A DNA stretch of 64,000 bases from Prochlorococcus marinus str. MIT 1013 (GCF_027359395.1 NZ_CP114778.1:434001-498000), one strand, 5' to 3'. Counted from the stretch's first letter, positions 25,437-34,151 are shown. A program made the numbers and translations. Notes: generated by a model not told the origin, from the letters alone.

Positions 25437-26598
25437 TTATAAATTGGACTGACTGAGCTGCTTTATCAGCTTTGAATTTTGCCTCATCGAGGGTTTCAGC
25501 TTTTGCTACAGCTACTCCCATTCGACGACCTTCAGTAGAGCTCGGTTTGCCAAATATGAATACACCTGTATTCGATTGACTTAAGGCATCTTCAAGTCCC
25601 GTAAAAGCTATGTTTGAAGTTGTCTTGGAAGCCAAAATCACTCTACTCGCAGAAGCTTCATGACAAACAATTTCTGGAATGGGGATACCTAAAACAGCTC
25701 TAAGGTGTAATTCAAACTCATTTAAATTTTGGCTAATCAAGGTTACTAAACCTGTGTCATGTGGTCTTGGTGACAGCTCAGAAAAAATCACCTCCTCACC
25801 CTTAATAAAAAATTCAACGCCAAACAAACCAACTCCACCAAGATTATCAGTGACACATTTGGCTATCTTTTGAGCCTTATCTAAAACACTTTCAGTTAAT
25901 GTAGCTGGTTGCCAACTACATTGATAATCTCCATTCTTTTGCTCGTGTCCTATCGGTGCACAAAATAATGTTTTACCATTAAATTGTCTAATAGTTAATA
26001 AAGTAATTTCTAAATCAAAATCAATAAATTCCTCTAATATAATTTTATTTGATTTACCTCTTGATTTTTCAATAGCCAAATCCCAAGCCCGGACTAAATC
26101 ATTTTTATTATTAACTAAACTTTGTCCTTTACCTGAAGAACTCATAACTGGCTTAATTAATATAGGATAACCAATCCTCTCTGCATGCAAATTAAGCTCG
26201 GATTGATTCATCGCATAACTAAATTTTGCAGTTCTTATATTTAATTCGTTAGCAGCTAAATCTCTGATTTTATCTCTATTCATAGTTATTTCAGTGGCTC
26301 TAGCATTTGGTATTACTGTTATTTTTTGTTCGATTTCCTTTAATATATCTACTGCAAGAGCCTCAATTTCAGGAATAATTATATCAGGTTTACATTTATA
26401 TATCACTTCTTTTAATTCTCTACCATTATTCATATTTAATACTTCGAATTGATCAGCTATCTGCATGGCTGGTGCATCATTATATCTGTCACATGCAATA
26501 ACATAACAACCTAATCTTTTTGCAGCTATTGCCACCTCTTTCCCTAATTCTCCGCTACCTAAAAGCATTATTTTCTTTGGAAAAACGTTCATAATCAT
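25429..26598 (-). CDS. purT: Formate-dependent phosphoribosylglycinamide formyltransferase PurT
   Basis: The 389-residue ATP-grasp enzyme starts with KIMLLGSGELGKEVAIAAKR and shows IKPVMSSSGKGQS, LEEFIDFDLEITLL, FGVEFFI and ELSPRPHDTGLVTL, all PurT hallmarks. It makes formyl-GAR from GAR, formate and ATP, the folate-independent third step of purine synthesis. Length is normal for the family. The start may be either of two in-frame ATGs at 26598 and 26592. Confidence 0.95.
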   Translation of the reverse strand: MIMNVFPKKIMLLGSGELGKEVAIAAKRLGCYVIACDRYNDAPAMQIADQFEVLNMNNGRELKEVIYKCKPDIIIPEIEALAVDILKEIEQKITVIPNARATEITMNRDKIRDLAANELNIRTAKFSYAMNQSELNLHAERIGYPILIKPVMSSSGKGQSLVNNKNDLVRAWDLAIEKSRGKSNKIILEEFIDFDLEITLLTIRQFNGKTLFCAPIGHEQKNGDYQCSWQPATLTESVLDKAQKIAKCVTDNLGGVGLFGVEFFIKGEEVIFSELSPRPHDTGLVTLISQNLNEFELHLRAVLGIPIPEIVCHEASASRVILASKTTSNIAFTGLEDALSQSNTGVFIFGKPSSTEGRRMGVAVAKAETLDEAKFKADKAAQSVQFINE

Positions 26599-26834
26599 AT
26601 CTATAGGTAAAAATATAAATTAATATAATATCTCTTAAACAGAATTGAAAATAAAAAAAAGAAGTAGAAATTAACAGAGGTACTGAATGGAAAATATAAT
26701 TCTTATCTTAACAGAGCTCTTATTGTTGATGGATATAATCAATTAATCATTCGCGATTGTTTTTCGACTCAATAGGAAAGAATGATATTTCCACAACAAC
26801 AAGTAATTTTGTATGACTACTTTTTAGTACTGCA

Positions 26835-26933
26835 ATGGTATTGATTTTGGAAATTAGGTACAACCCTTTTGAAAACAATGAAAACAAGCTTATAAAAGAA
26901 ATTCCTAATACAAAACCTATATCTAATTTTTGA
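26835..26933 (+). CDS. Possible micro-protein
   Basis: A 32-residue frame MVLILEIRYNPFENNENKLI plus a polar tail has coding-like composition but no homolog here. Listed with low confidence. Confidence 0.25.
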   Translation: MVLILEIRYNPFENNENKLIKEIPNTKPISNF

Positions 26934-27029
26934 CGTTAGTCCTATAAAGAGCTGATTAGCTAAACAAGCTCTTTACGAGTGGAGAAAAGTTAGTTAAAAG
27001 GAAGGAATAACTTCGACTTTTTTATTGGA

Positions 27030-27245
27030 ATGGTTGCTAAGAAGAAAATTAAAGACTTCAAGGATTTGGATCAGTTCCCAGATTTAAAAGAAGCTCTTGT
27101 ACCAGCTATTAAGACATTACCCTCAGGTGCAATAAATACTAAAGTAATCATTACCGAAGGCGAAATTGTAGAGAGAGTTTATAAAACGCCAAAAGGTGAA
27201 CTTATATCTCTTTTTGCAAATGATTTATCGAAAGAAGCTGCCTAA
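27030..27245 (+). CDS. Small paralogous protein (LPSG-NTKVII family)
   Basis: The 71-residue protein MVAKKKIKDFKDLDQFPDLK contains LPSGAINTKVIITEGEIVER and YKTPKGELISLF, matching 23393-23662. The pair share length-variable N-termini and a conserved beta-rich C-terminus. Soluble; function unknown. Confidence 0.75.
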   Translation: MVAKKKIKDFKDLDQFPDLKEALVPAIKTLPSGAINTKVIITEGEIVERVYKTPKGELISLFANDLSKEAA

Positions 27246-27388
27246 ATTCTCTACTTAAAATCAGTTATTTTTGTATTTCTCTATAGAAAGGGTTGATTCA
27301 TATTGTCAGCATAAGAAGAAAAGATGAAAAAGAAAACATCCAATAATTAGTAGATCTGTAATCCTAGTTTATAGTTTTTAATTGATCA

Positions 27389-27781
27389 ATGTCTTCTAAA
27401 GAAGAAATCCTATCCATCCTAGAAGCCTTTGCCTCAAAAGAGAGAATGGGATCATTCTTTTTAGACAATGCAACCCCTGACTTTTTATTTATAAGACCAA
27501 GTGGGAATCCGATTGACGCAAAAGGTTTTCAAGAGATGTGGTCCTCAGGAGATCTTGTATTAGAAAGCGCAGAAGTCACAAAGGTGCACAAATTAGAACT
27601 TTTAGGTTCAAATGCCGCAATGTGCGTTTTCACCCTAGGCTCAAAATTTACTTATAAAGGGACTCAAAATGATGACCTCCCTACAGTAACTTCGATTTTT
27701 AAAAAGATTGATGAGAAATGGAAAGTAGCGTGGATGCAAAGATCTTCAGGCCAGTCAGATATGACTTTGTGGAACGACTAA
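27389..27781 (+). CDS. NTF2-like protein (DUF3804-like)
   Basis: The 130-residue protein has the NTF2/SnoaL-like order: helix ILEAFASKERMGSFFLDNAT, then DFLFIRPSGNPIDAKGFQEM, and a beta half ending KKIDEKWKVAWMQRSSG. It resembles the small cyanobacterial family DUF3804. Such folds often bind small ligands or form dimers; no catalytic residues are obvious. Confidence 0.7.
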   Translation: MSSKEEILSILEAFASKERMGSFFLDNATPDFLFIRPSGNPIDAKGFQEMWSSGDLVLESAEVTKVHKLELLGSNAAMCVFTLGSKFTYKGTQNDDLPTVTSIFKKIDEKWKVAWMQRSSGQSDMTLWND

Positions 27782-27895
27782 TTTATATTTCCTTCTTAAT
27801 GGTTAAGTATTTGTAAATTCTATTTATATCCTTACGTCTGAAGTATTCAGTCAACAAGATAGATAATTTAAAAGAGAAACAGTTAATAGTCGTAA

Positions 27896-28072
27896 ATGCA
27901 AGAAAAGCCAAATATTGAAGAGTTGATTGCAGATTCAATGACATTACTCTTAATTAGAGCCCAAAAGCTACCTAAAAGGGAAAGACTAGCAATTGCTCAA
28001 GAGTTTAGAGAATGGCTTAATGGTAGTTGCAAGGTAGAAGATATATTGATCCTAGATACAAGAATTAAATAG
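27896..28072 (+). CDS. Small helical protein
   Basis: A 58-residue, helix-rich protein MQEKPNIEELIADSMTLLLI contains LPKRERLAIAQEFREWLNGS. Soluble; no family recognised. It lies upstream of the bidirectional terminator shared with the hli operon. Confidence 0.6.
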   Translation: MQEKPNIEELIADSMTLLLIRAQKLPKRERLAIAQEFREWLNGSCKVEDILILDTRIK

Positions 28073-28148
28073 AAATAACTACATCAAGTTAATAATCATC
28101 AATATTACTGAATTAATTTGCATAGCGTTAATCAAACAAAAAACCATT

Positions 28149-28187
28149 AAAAAAGCCTCTTCCGTAATGACAGAGAAGAGGCTTTTT
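28149..28187. terminator. Bidirectional terminator of the first hli operon
   Basis: AAAAGCCTCTTC pairs with GAAGAGGCTTTT around a 12-base loop with T-runs on both sides. A related but mutated sequence lies at the end of the second hli operon (62255-62290). Confidence 0.85.
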
Positions 28188-28207
28188 GATTAGATTTGAA
28201 TTTAGGA

Positions 28208-28333
28208 CTATACAATTCCTGGGATGATCCAGCCAGTTAGTCCGTAGTTAATGACTGCAGCAAAGAATCCCATCATCGCGAGACGACCATTCATTTGCTC
28301 GGCTGTTTTCCAGTAGTTAGTTTCTTTGTTCAT
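28208..28333 (-). CDS. hli: High-light-inducible protein, 41 aa
   Basis: MNKETNYWKTAEQMNGRLAM followed by one helix ending GWIIPGIV is the Hli/Scp core with the chlorophyll-binding ExxNGR motif. Hli proteins bind chlorophyll and carotenoid in the thylakoid and protect photosystem assembly under stress. Last gene of the operon, coupled to the previous one by TAATG. Nearly the same as 62319-62444. Confidence 0.92.
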   Translation of the reverse strand: MNKETNYWKTAEQMNGRLAMMGFFAAVINYGLTGWIIPGIV

Positions 28334-28479
28334 TACACGAAACCTGGAATGATTTGACCGGTTGTTAAATATGCACCGACAAGAGCCAAGCAGCCAACAG
28401 ATGCAGTGTAGCCATTGAGTCTTTCAGCAATTACTTTGCCTTCTTCAACTCTTGGAGTTTCAGTGGTTTGATTTTTCAT
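28333..28479 (-). CDS. hli: High-light-inducible protein, 48 aa, possible chimera
   Basis: MKNQTTETPRVEEGKVIAER then NGY and one helix ending TTGQIIPGFV. The first half is identical to 62593-62739, while the end (ALVGAY...PGFV and the following TAATG junction) matches 62444-62593. It looks like a fusion of two tandem genes that remain separate in the second operon. Confidence 0.9.
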   Translation of the reverse strand: MKNQTTETPRVEEGKVIAERLNGYTASVGCLALVGAYLTTGQIIPGFV

Positions 28480-28817
28480 TAAACGACACCTGGAATAAGT
28501 TGACCGGTTGTTAGATAGATACCTGTTAGTAGAACGAATGCCATCATGGCTGGTCTGCCGATGCTTCTTTCTAGGATTGTTTTGTTAGATGGTTGCATTG
28601 TTATTGGTAGTTATTGGTTTAGAAAATTCCAGGAATGATTTGACCTGTGGTGAAATATGAAATCAAAAGACTGATCATTCCGATCATTGCCCAACGGCCA
28701 TTTGTCTTTTCAGCTTCTTCTGGATAGCTGGTGTAGTCCTCTACAAGCTGAGGCTGTGTTTCACGGCCAAAGATGTTTTGCTTGCCGTACTCAGTGATTA
28801 CTTGAGAAGAAGATGAA
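28408..28817. repeat. 410-bp block identical to 62668-63077
   Basis: The two hli operons are base-for-base identical over this stretch, at a constant offset of 34,260, and diverge on both sides. It covers part of the 48-aa gene, all of the 39-aa gene, the spacer and all but the first codons of the 68-aa gene. Confidence 0.9.
28479..28598 (-). CDS. hli: High-light-inducible protein, 39 aa
   Basis: The peptide MQPSNKTILERSIGRPAMMA plus a helix ending TTGQLIPGVV has the ExxxGRxAM form of the Hli core, with Ile-Gly where Asn-Gly is usual. Coupled to the next gene by TAATG. Its sequence is identical to 62739-62858. Confidence 0.9.
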   Translation of the reverse strand: MQPSNKTILERSIGRPAMMAFVLLTGIYLTTGQLIPGVV

Positions 28818-28825
28818 CTTGTCAT
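28619..28825 (-). CDS. hli: High-light-inducible protein, 68 aa, operon leader gene
   Basis: The protein has a polar N-terminal half (QVITEYGKQNIFGRETQPQL) and the core AEKTNGRWAMIGMISLLI with TTGQIIPGIF at the end. It differs from 62879-63085 by one residue (Ser3 against Thr3). First gene of the operon, downstream of direct repeats described at 28841. Confidence 0.93.
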   Translation of the reverse strand: MTSSSSSQVITEYGKQNIFGRETQPQLVEDYTSYPEEAEKTNGRWAMIGMISLLISYFTTGQIIPGIF

Positions 28826-28840
28826 TACTTAAAATGTATT

Positions 28841-28858
28841 GATGTAAACAAATGTAAA
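28841..28858 (-). promoter_or_regulatory. HLR1-like direct repeat
   Basis: Read on the minus strand this is TTTACATT-TG-TTTACATC, two copies separated by two bases, the form of the cyanobacterial high-light regulatory element HLR1 bound by RpaB. The second operon has a slightly changed version at 63101-63118. It lies only about 16 bases from the ATG, which is unusually close for a promoter element. Confidence 0.45.
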
Positions 28859-28880
28859 GTATGAATTTTATAAATGAAAG

Positions 28881-28898
28881 ATACGGTCATGTACGGCT
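28881..28898 (-). promoter_or_regulatory. Conserved upstream element of the hli operon
   Basis: The segment with GTAC-n2-GACCGTAT (minus strand) is shared with 63141-63158 upstream of the second operon, although surrounding bases differ. A related GCCGTACC...AACCGAAT arrangement is at 54383-54408. Confidence 0.4.
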
Positions 28899-28958
28899 TA
28901 CTCACTTCATGAAGATCTAAAAGTCGATTTTCAACAAAACAATTCCAATGAAGATTGC

Positions 28959-29159
28959 TTAATGGATTAAATATAGAATTGCTAAATCCTGGTTAGATTC
29001 TGCGACTTTTCTTCTTAAAAAGGTTAATGCCTCATCATTCATACTTGACTCCGCAATCATTTTTTCTGCTTCAATGATACCATGCTCAAGATTTTTAATT
29101 TTTAATTGAAGAACTTGCCTATCTTTTCTGCACTGCGCCAGTGTGAAGTCATCAATCAT
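28959..29159 (-). CDS. Small coiled-coil protein
   Basis: A 66-residue helical protein MIDDFTLAQCRKDRQVLQLK has heptad-like Leu/Ile spacing through residue 60. The product of 59658-59861 is similarly helical. Function unknown. Confidence 0.6.
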   Translation of the reverse strand: MIDDFTLAQCRKDRQVLQLKIKNLEHGIIEAEKMIAESSMNDEALTFLRRKVAESNQDLAILYLIH

Positions 29160-29193
29160 TTTAATAAATATTTTAAGCAGCTAAAAATTTTAC

Positions 29194-29925
29194 TTAGCTT
29201 AATAGGTCAAATAAAATGTTTAAAAACTCTAATCTAGAATCTAATGTTTTATGACCAAATTCTTTTTGTTGTTGTTTTAAAATGGATTGACCGTCTGCCC
29301 CTAATGCTGAAGAAATAAATTTATGATCTTCTGAAATCCACGTATTAACCATCTCATCGTCAATCTCAACGTGAAATTGCATCCCATAAGCTAATGGACC
29401 AATACTAAATAATTGCTCCTTACATCTACAACTACTAGCGATAAGCTCTGCAGAGTTAGGCAATAAAATTCTATCTCCATGCCAATGTAAAACAGGGAAA
29501 GGATGTCTTAAAAGTCTTGTAAATTTAAAGTTATCCTCCAGTGATTGAGGAAAGATATTGTCCCACCCTATTTCAGCTAATGGTTGATGAGATACCTCCT
29601 CCTGAATCATTTCAACATCACCACCAGCTGCATAGGCTAAAAGTTGAGCACCCAAGCATACTCCTATCAAGCCAACGCCTTGATTTAAGGCTTCTTTTAT
29701 TAGACCAATTTCTTCAACAAGCCATGGACAAGTTGAAGTGCCAATGTCTCTTATACCCATAGGTCCACCCAACAACAAAAGTAAATCTCCATTCTTGAGT
29801 TCTGGAAGAGAGTCTCCTAGATCCAAACGAAAAGTACAAACACTAAATCCTCTTTCCTCAGCAAGATTGACAAACAATCCGGGTCGCTCGCGTTCTAAAT
29901 GCTGAAGAACAAGTAAACGACTCAT
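29194..29925 (-). CDS. Class I glutamine amidotransferase-like protein
   Basis: The 243-residue protein carries the triad context: nucleophile elbow GVCLGAQ with C90, HWHGD, and MQFHVEID. It is closest in plan to stand-alone GMP-synthase-like amidot­ransferase domains (gamma-glutamyl hydrolase fold). The acceptor substrate is unknown. A separate synthetase domain is not encoded next door. Confidence 0.85.
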   Translation of the reverse strand: MSRLLVLQHLERERPGLFVNLAEERGFSVCTFRLDLGDSLPELKNGDLLLLLGGPMGIRDIGTSTCPWLVEEIGLIKEALNQGVGLIGVCLGAQLLAYAAGGDVEMIQEEVSHQPLAEIGWDNIFPQSLEDNFKFTRLLRHPFPVLHWHGDRILLPNSAELIASSCRCKEQLFSIGPLAYGMQFHVEIDDEMVNTWISEDHKFISSALGADGQSILKQQQKEFGHKTLDSRLEFLNILFDLLS

Positions 29926-29932
29926 AAATAAA

Positions 29933-30172
29933 TTAAAAGTCTACATTTTCATTTGGGGTGAAAACCGAGCAATACAACTTGATAAATAGCTCTGCCTCAC
30001 TTTCATCTTTACCCTCATATTTGAGTTTAAGGTCTTTTATTGCGACTAAAGCAGTTTTCTCTTTCAACCTATATCTTGCACAAGTATCTAGAACTTTAAA
30101 CATTCGGGTTGTAACTGCTCCCGAAGGAGTGCTTAGGCCCAAAAAGACAATTAATAATAGTAGATATTTCAT
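29933..30172 (-). CDS. Exported two-cysteine small protein
   Basis: A signal peptide (MKYLLLLIVFLGLSTPSGAV) precedes VLDTCARYRLKEKTALVAIK and a late KLYCSVF. The plan Cys, amphipathic helix with A-x3-L-x-L, then (Y/F)C is shared with 32503-32709, 47514-47765 and 10434-10760. A disulfide-closed helical domain outside the membrane is likely; function unknown. Confidence 0.7.
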   Translation of the reverse strand: MKYLLLLIVFLGLSTPSGAVTTRMFKVLDTCARYRLKEKTALVAIKDLKLKYEGKDESEAELFIKLYCSVFTPNENVDF

Positions 30173-30181
30173 ATAGATAAT

Positions 30182-30316
30182 TCAATCATCTTTTTGAGAT
30201 AAAGCTCTAGAACGTTGGAACCATTTATTGCTTTTATACAAAAGGAGAAACATTGTAGACAAAAGAAAAAAAATAAGCGCTTCTAAATAAATAAAAAAAT
30301 GATCATTAAAATTCAT
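30182..30316 (-). CDS. Single-helix membrane micro-protein
   Basis: A 44-residue peptide MNFNDHFFIYLEALIFFLLS... has one helix and a basic cytoplasmic tail (KSNKWFQRSRALSQK). It sits just upstream of the two-Cys gene 29933-30172 on the same strand. Confidence 0.5.
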   Translation of the reverse strand: MNFNDHFFIYLEALIFFLLSTMFLLLYKSNKWFQRSRALSQKDD

Positions 30317-30338
30317 ATTTTTTTTAATTTACATTTGT

Positions 30339-30584
30339 TTAAAGTTGCTTGAGTTCTTCATCTGTTAATGAGCAAAAACCACCTGAGCATCTTTCAGATT
30401 TATTTAAATCTGCAACGGACTCAGATCCACCGATAATTAAATTATGATTTGACATTTTATAAAATTTCTCGTGAACAGAATCACTAAATTTTTTTTCCTT
30501 CTCATACTCTAATTCGCACGGATCAATGTTGTAGTCAAACCACTCATCGTATTGAATATAATTTGGCTTTGCATAATATGTCAT
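30339..30584 (-). CDS. Small hypothetical protein
   Basis: An 81-residue soluble protein is rich in Tyr/Asp/Glu at the start (YIQYDEWFDYNIDPCELEYE) and ends RCSGGFCSLTDEELKQL. The CSGGFC could form a redox or metal pair. No family recognised. Confidence 0.6.
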   Translation of the reverse strand: MTYYAKPNYIQYDEWFDYNIDPCELEYEKEKKFSDSVHEKFYKMSNHNLIIGGSESVADLNKSERCSGGFCSLTDEELKQL

Positions 30585-30635
30585 ATACCTAGACTAATAC
30601 GACATAGGAATAAATACCAGCCATTCAAGTCGAAG

Positions 30636-30731
30636 CTAGTTTGGTTGTTTTTCAACAAGTTCCTTAAGATATTTCTTTTTGAGTAGCTTATTTCTTTCTT
30701 TCAAGAACTTTTTTAATTGTTGTAACTTCAT
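30636..30731 (-). CDS. Basic helical micro-protein
   Basis: A 31-residue Lys/Leu-rich peptide MKLQQLKKFLKERNKLLKKK plus LKELVEKQPN forms one amphipathic helix. The pattern is non-random, but translation is unproven. Confidence 0.4.
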   Translation of the reverse strand: MKLQQLKKFLKERNKLLKKKYLKELVEKQPN

Positions 30732-30774
30732 ATCGATCGGTGAAGATATTCAGCAGATTCAATGTACATCAAAG

Positions 30775-31149
30775 TTATTTTGATGGAGTGCATATTGGAG
30801 AACTATCATTTGCATCAAGCTTTTGAATTTTGGATATATCCAAATCAGATATCTCCAGCCCATAAAGTTCAGCGATCTTAGTCATCGCCAAACCTTCTGC
30901 ACCTGTCCATGCTTCTGCTAATAACGACCAGGTTTTTTGACTAAATTCAACACCCAGATTTTCGTTGTTAGCTCTTTTTTTATCTATCTCCACCACTTTC
31001 TTTAGCCCCTCCGTAGACAGGTGACTTTTAATCCTTAAGAAAACAACCTCCAACATTGAGTAATAAAACTTTTCCATTGCTTTGTTATATGCCCATTCAG
31101 CTTCCTTTTGCGCCTTTTTTGCAGATTCAGTTGTAATCTCCATACTCAT
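30775..31149 (-). CDS. Hypothetical helical protein
   Basis: The 124-residue protein is mainly helical (KKAQKEAEWAYNKAMEKFYY; LSTEGLKKVVEIDKKRAN) with an acidic C-terminus. Soluble, no motif recognised. Confidence 0.65.
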   Translation of the reverse strand: MSMEITTESAKKAQKEAEWAYNKAMEKFYYSMLEVVFLRIKSHLSTEGLKKVVEIDKKRANNENLGVEFSQKTWSLLAEAWTGAEGLAMTKIAELYGLEISDLDISKIQKLDANDSSPICTPSK

Positions 31150-31320
31150 TTTTTCTTTAAGGAAGTGGGTGCTTTCTCATATTGTAGTTATCTGAGTTAA
31201 GTCTTTAAGAATAAAATTTGAAAATCAGCTCGTAAAAAAATAATTTAGATAAGTGCTATCCTCAAAATCAAGTATGTTTTTACAAACTGCTCTTTCCATT
31301 AAACCTATGGATTTGTCGAT

Positions 31321-31617
31321 TTGGTTAAATTAAAAATGTCTTTAGAACTTACAGATTTAATCAAGGATTTTATAGCAACAAACCTCCTATCAAAAGTTGA
31401 ACTAGATTTTTTGGAGAGTGAACTGTGGGAGACCCTCGAGCATATAGATGAAATAACTTCCTTAACCTCTGCTCCACTCAATATTTCTAAAGAATTGAAA
31501 TTAAAAGATGGTTCATCATGGCAATTATGTTGTGCAGCAGTACTTGATGATGCCAGACCACAAAAAAACTCTCGAACAGAACAACTTAGAAAATTAATAG
31601 AAAAACTTTCTCTTTAA
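31321..31617 (+). CDS. Small paralogous protein (GSSW..C family)
   Basis: The 98-residue protein shares DGSSWQLCCAAVLDDARP with 8354-8656. Its first half is an acidic helix (VELDFLESELWETLEHIDEI) as in the paralog. An internal ATG (MSLELTD) at residue 6 is an alternative start. Function unknown. Confidence 0.7.
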   Translation: MVKLKMSLELTDLIKDFIATNLLSKVELDFLESELWETLEHIDEITSLTSAPLNISKELKLKDGSSWQLCCAAVLDDARPQKNSRTEQLRKLIEKLSL

Positions 31618-31680
31618 TAGTTATCCTTCTCTAAGATTAAAATTTTATAGATTTGAAATTTTTCACCAGAGATTTAAGTC

Positions 31681-32157
31681 TCACTTATTTGATAAAATTA
31701 TCTTTCTTAATTTATAAAAAAACATTCCTGTTGTCTCATAAAGATGTTTTGGTTCTTTTTTAAGTTCTAAATCATATGGATTGATAAAAATAGTCAACAA
31801 TATTCTAAAGGCAGTATAAAAATTTTTACTAGATTTTATATCCTGATATTTTTCATTTCTCAATTTATTAATTATACGCTTATCTAACAAAGCCTCTAGA
31901 GAATTAAGGGCTATATCTTTCTCCCTTTTACTGATTGTAGATAACAAAACCATCAATCCTTTTATTGAAGAATCATCTCCACTAATAACGTTTTTAAGAA
32001 CACTTCGATAAAGATTCTCCCATTTGTAAGGTTCGTTCCTAAAAAGGTTAGAAGCAGGTTCCTTTGAATTAAGCTTTGATAGTCTCTTGTTTTCATCATT
32101 CTCGTCTTGAGCAGAATTCCAATATTCATACAAAGGCGATGATTGAGCGATATTCAT
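31681..32157 (-). CDS. Hypothetical helical protein
   Basis: The 158-residue protein is charged and helical throughout (KLNSKEPASNLFRNEPYKWE; SKREKDIALNSLEALLDKRI). No signal peptide, membrane helix or motif is seen. Function unknown. Confidence 0.65.
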   Translation of the reverse strand: MNIAQSSPLYEYWNSAQDENDENKRLSKLNSKEPASNLFRNEPYKWENLYRSVLKNVISGDDSSIKGLMVLLSTISKREKDIALNSLEALLDKRIINKLRNEKYQDIKSSKNFYTAFRILLTIFINPYDLELKKEPKHLYETTGMFFYKLRKIILSNK

Positions 32158-32252
32158 GTCTGTTTAGTGAGAATGAGAATTAAGGAAAATTAGAAATTAC
32201 ATTTACTTGGGCATGCATTTTTACATCAGTGCATTGCATTTAGAACAATTCT

Positions 32253-32435
32253 TTAACAAGTGTATAAGTCTGTTTCATTAAGTGCTATCCATTTAGAATC
32301 AGATGAAAAAACTGTTCCTAAATCAATATTTGATCCACTTTTTTTAAGTAGTATTACTAAATGAAGAATAAATAATATAGCCAGAAGTACTGAAGTCCAT
32401 ATTATATGGACAAACATAAACTTTATCTCATCCAC
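32253..32435 (-). CDS. Single-helix membrane protein
   Basis: A 60-residue protein with one long helix (about residues 8-31) and a polar tail ending ALNETDLYTC. No family is recognised. Confidence 0.5.
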   Translation of the reverse strand: MDEIKFMFVHIIWTSVLLAILFILHLVILLKKSGSNIDLGTVFSSDSKWIALNETDLYTC

Positions 32436-32502
32436 AATTCTTAGTCAAAGCTAAAGCATTATCTAAATGTAGTAGCTATAAATAACAAAAAGAACTCAAC
32501 AA

Positions 32503-32709
32503 CTACGCACAAAATATTTTTGCAGTATTATTCACGCCTATTGAAAAATCATCAATATTTAGATCTAAAGCCTCTAAGGTTTTTGCGGCATCAATTTTAC
32601 CGGACGCAAAACTTTCACAAACGGATCTAACTTGATAAGTTCTTGATGCTTGCGTTTTTGTGGGAAATAAAAACCAAAAGGATATTGGTAAAACAAGAAG
32701 TAATTTCAT
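32503..32709 (-). CDS. Exported two-cysteine small protein
   Basis: A signal peptide (MKLLLVLPISFWFLFPTKTQ-A) precedes VRSVCESFASGKIDAAKTLE and KIFCA at the end. Same plan as 29933-30172 and 47514-47765. The gene lies six bases after 32716-32919 and is probably co-transcribed. Confidence 0.7.
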   Translation of the reverse strand: MKLLLVLPISFWFLFPTKTQASRTYQVRSVCESFASGKIDAAKTLEALDLNIDDFSIGVNNTAKIFCA

Positions 32710-32715
32710 TTGATT

Positions 32716-32919
32716 TTAGCTATTTTGAAAAGTTTTCTCCAATAAACTCACTTGAGCTCGATATGCATCACCTTTAGAACCGCATAATTTCTCATAATCC
32801 GTTAAAGGAATCCAAGACCAATCAAGTCTTACAGTTAAAGACCAGAACATAATGATGTGACCAATAAAGAGGATGGGCCAATCAAGACCTATAAATTCAG
32901 AATGAAAAACAGGATGCAT
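32716..32919 (-). CDS. Small membrane protein
   Basis: A 67-residue protein has a central hydrophobic helix (WPILFIGHIIMFWSLTV) and a polar tail with YEKLCGSKGDAYRAQ. Upstream partner of the two-Cys gene at 32503. Confidence 0.55.
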   Translation of the reverse strand: MHPVFHSEFIGLDWPILFIGHIIMFWSLTVRLDWSWIPLTDYEKLCGSKGDAYRAQVSLLEKTFQNS

Positions 32920-33204
32920 TACTAAATCAAACAGAAACTGAAGAATTAACTTGTTAGGAACTCGCCAGGAGGGAAAGAAGAACTGGAGAATTACAAATTA
33001 TCAGTATTTACAAGGCTAAAAACTTGTTGAGGGAAGGAGATCCAAGGAAAAATGAATCATAACCACCTCTACTCTTGCTAAATGGATGGTAAAGGTAGGG
33101 ACAACCAGAAAGAGTGATGTAACGCAAAAAGAAAAAAAACCTTAAGAACCAATCCTTATAGTTGATTTCGTCCTAAAAAGCCAATGATTTAAAATTTTTA
33201 TTTA

Positions 33205-33375
33205 ATGAGCGGCGACAATTTGCTTGGAGAACAACCTCTAAAGTTTTACTCAGAAGAGGTAACTGAAACCAAAATCGAGCTAGTTCATCGCTTACTAATA
33301 CTTAATGCTCAAAAAAATTCAATAGTAGATTTAGATAGAAAACACAAAGAATGGGGAAATGAATTAGCAAGTTAA
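33205..33375 (+). CDS. MSGDNLL-family small protein
   Basis: A 56-residue protein starts MSGDNLLGEQPLKFYSEEVT and continues TETKIELVHR. The 46-residue product of 52955-53095 shares MSGDNLL, P-x-(K/R)FY and E-x-TETK. Both are soluble and mostly helical. Function unknown. Confidence 0.6.
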   Translation: MSGDNLLGEQPLKFYSEEVTETKIELVHRLLILNAQKNSIVDLDRKHKEWGNELAS

Positions 33376-33565
33376 AAAAATGCTCAGATGGGTTTAGAAA
33401 AGTCTTTTTATGAATAATTATCCATAATTCTTTTTCCAGCTTTGATAGATCTAAATTTCAAGCCATAAATCCCTAAAAACTTAGAGTAAAATCACATTTA
33501 ATTTTTACCTAGGATATATTCATTTGTATTGCTTTTAAATTTATTTTACTAGATCTTTTGGATCA

Positions 33566-33964
33566 ATGATTAATCGATTTTTAACTTTCCTCTTTTCAAT
33601 TCTTGTTGTTCTTACGATTACCCCCCATAAAGCAAATGCAATAACAACTGATCTGCCAGAGTGTGTTGTCATAACTCACTGCGTGAGAGAAGACTTTAAA
33701 GTAAATGATTTAGAAAATGCTTTTAAAAAAGCAACCAAAATAGTTTCTGAAACAGCCAGAACACAAATAGTAGAAAAAACTGATTCATTTATTCATGCTG
33801 AAGCGAAGACAAAATGGAGAAGATATACCGATGATCTACTGCTCAAAGCAATTACAGAAAAAGGTATTATTCAAGTCAGATCAGAATCAAGAGTAGGAGT
33901 TGGAGATAATGGAGTGAATCAGAAGAGGGTTGATGATTTTGCTTATCGTCTAATGACAGAATGA
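33566..33964 (+). CDS. Exported DUF1499 family protein
   Basis: A signal peptide (MINRFLTFLFSILVVLTITP, cleavage after NA) precedes PECVVITHCVREDF and the DUF1499 closing pattern SESRVGVGDNGVNQKRVDDF. Paralog of the cytoplasmic 22099-22431. Expected in the thylakoid lumen or periplasm; function unknown. Confidence 0.8.
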   Translation: MINRFLTFLFSILVVLTITPHKANAITTDLPECVVITHCVREDFKVNDLENAFKKATKIVSETARTQIVEKTDSFIHAEAKTKWRRYTDDLLLKAITEKGIIQVRSESRVGVGDNGVNQKRVDDFAYRLMTE

Positions 33965-34151
33965 GACATCACTAAATGACACACACAAAATCAATTTTAA
34001 ATACCCCTTTAAAGTCATTGATTTTGAACATAATAAATTTTTCGATTAAGTTTGTTTGCGAAGGTATGGCTTAAGGGTAAAAAGTAAGTGAATTTTTATA
34101 CAAATTGCTTTTCTTTTTATGCTTCTAGCAGCATTTGAACCTGGTAGAGAA

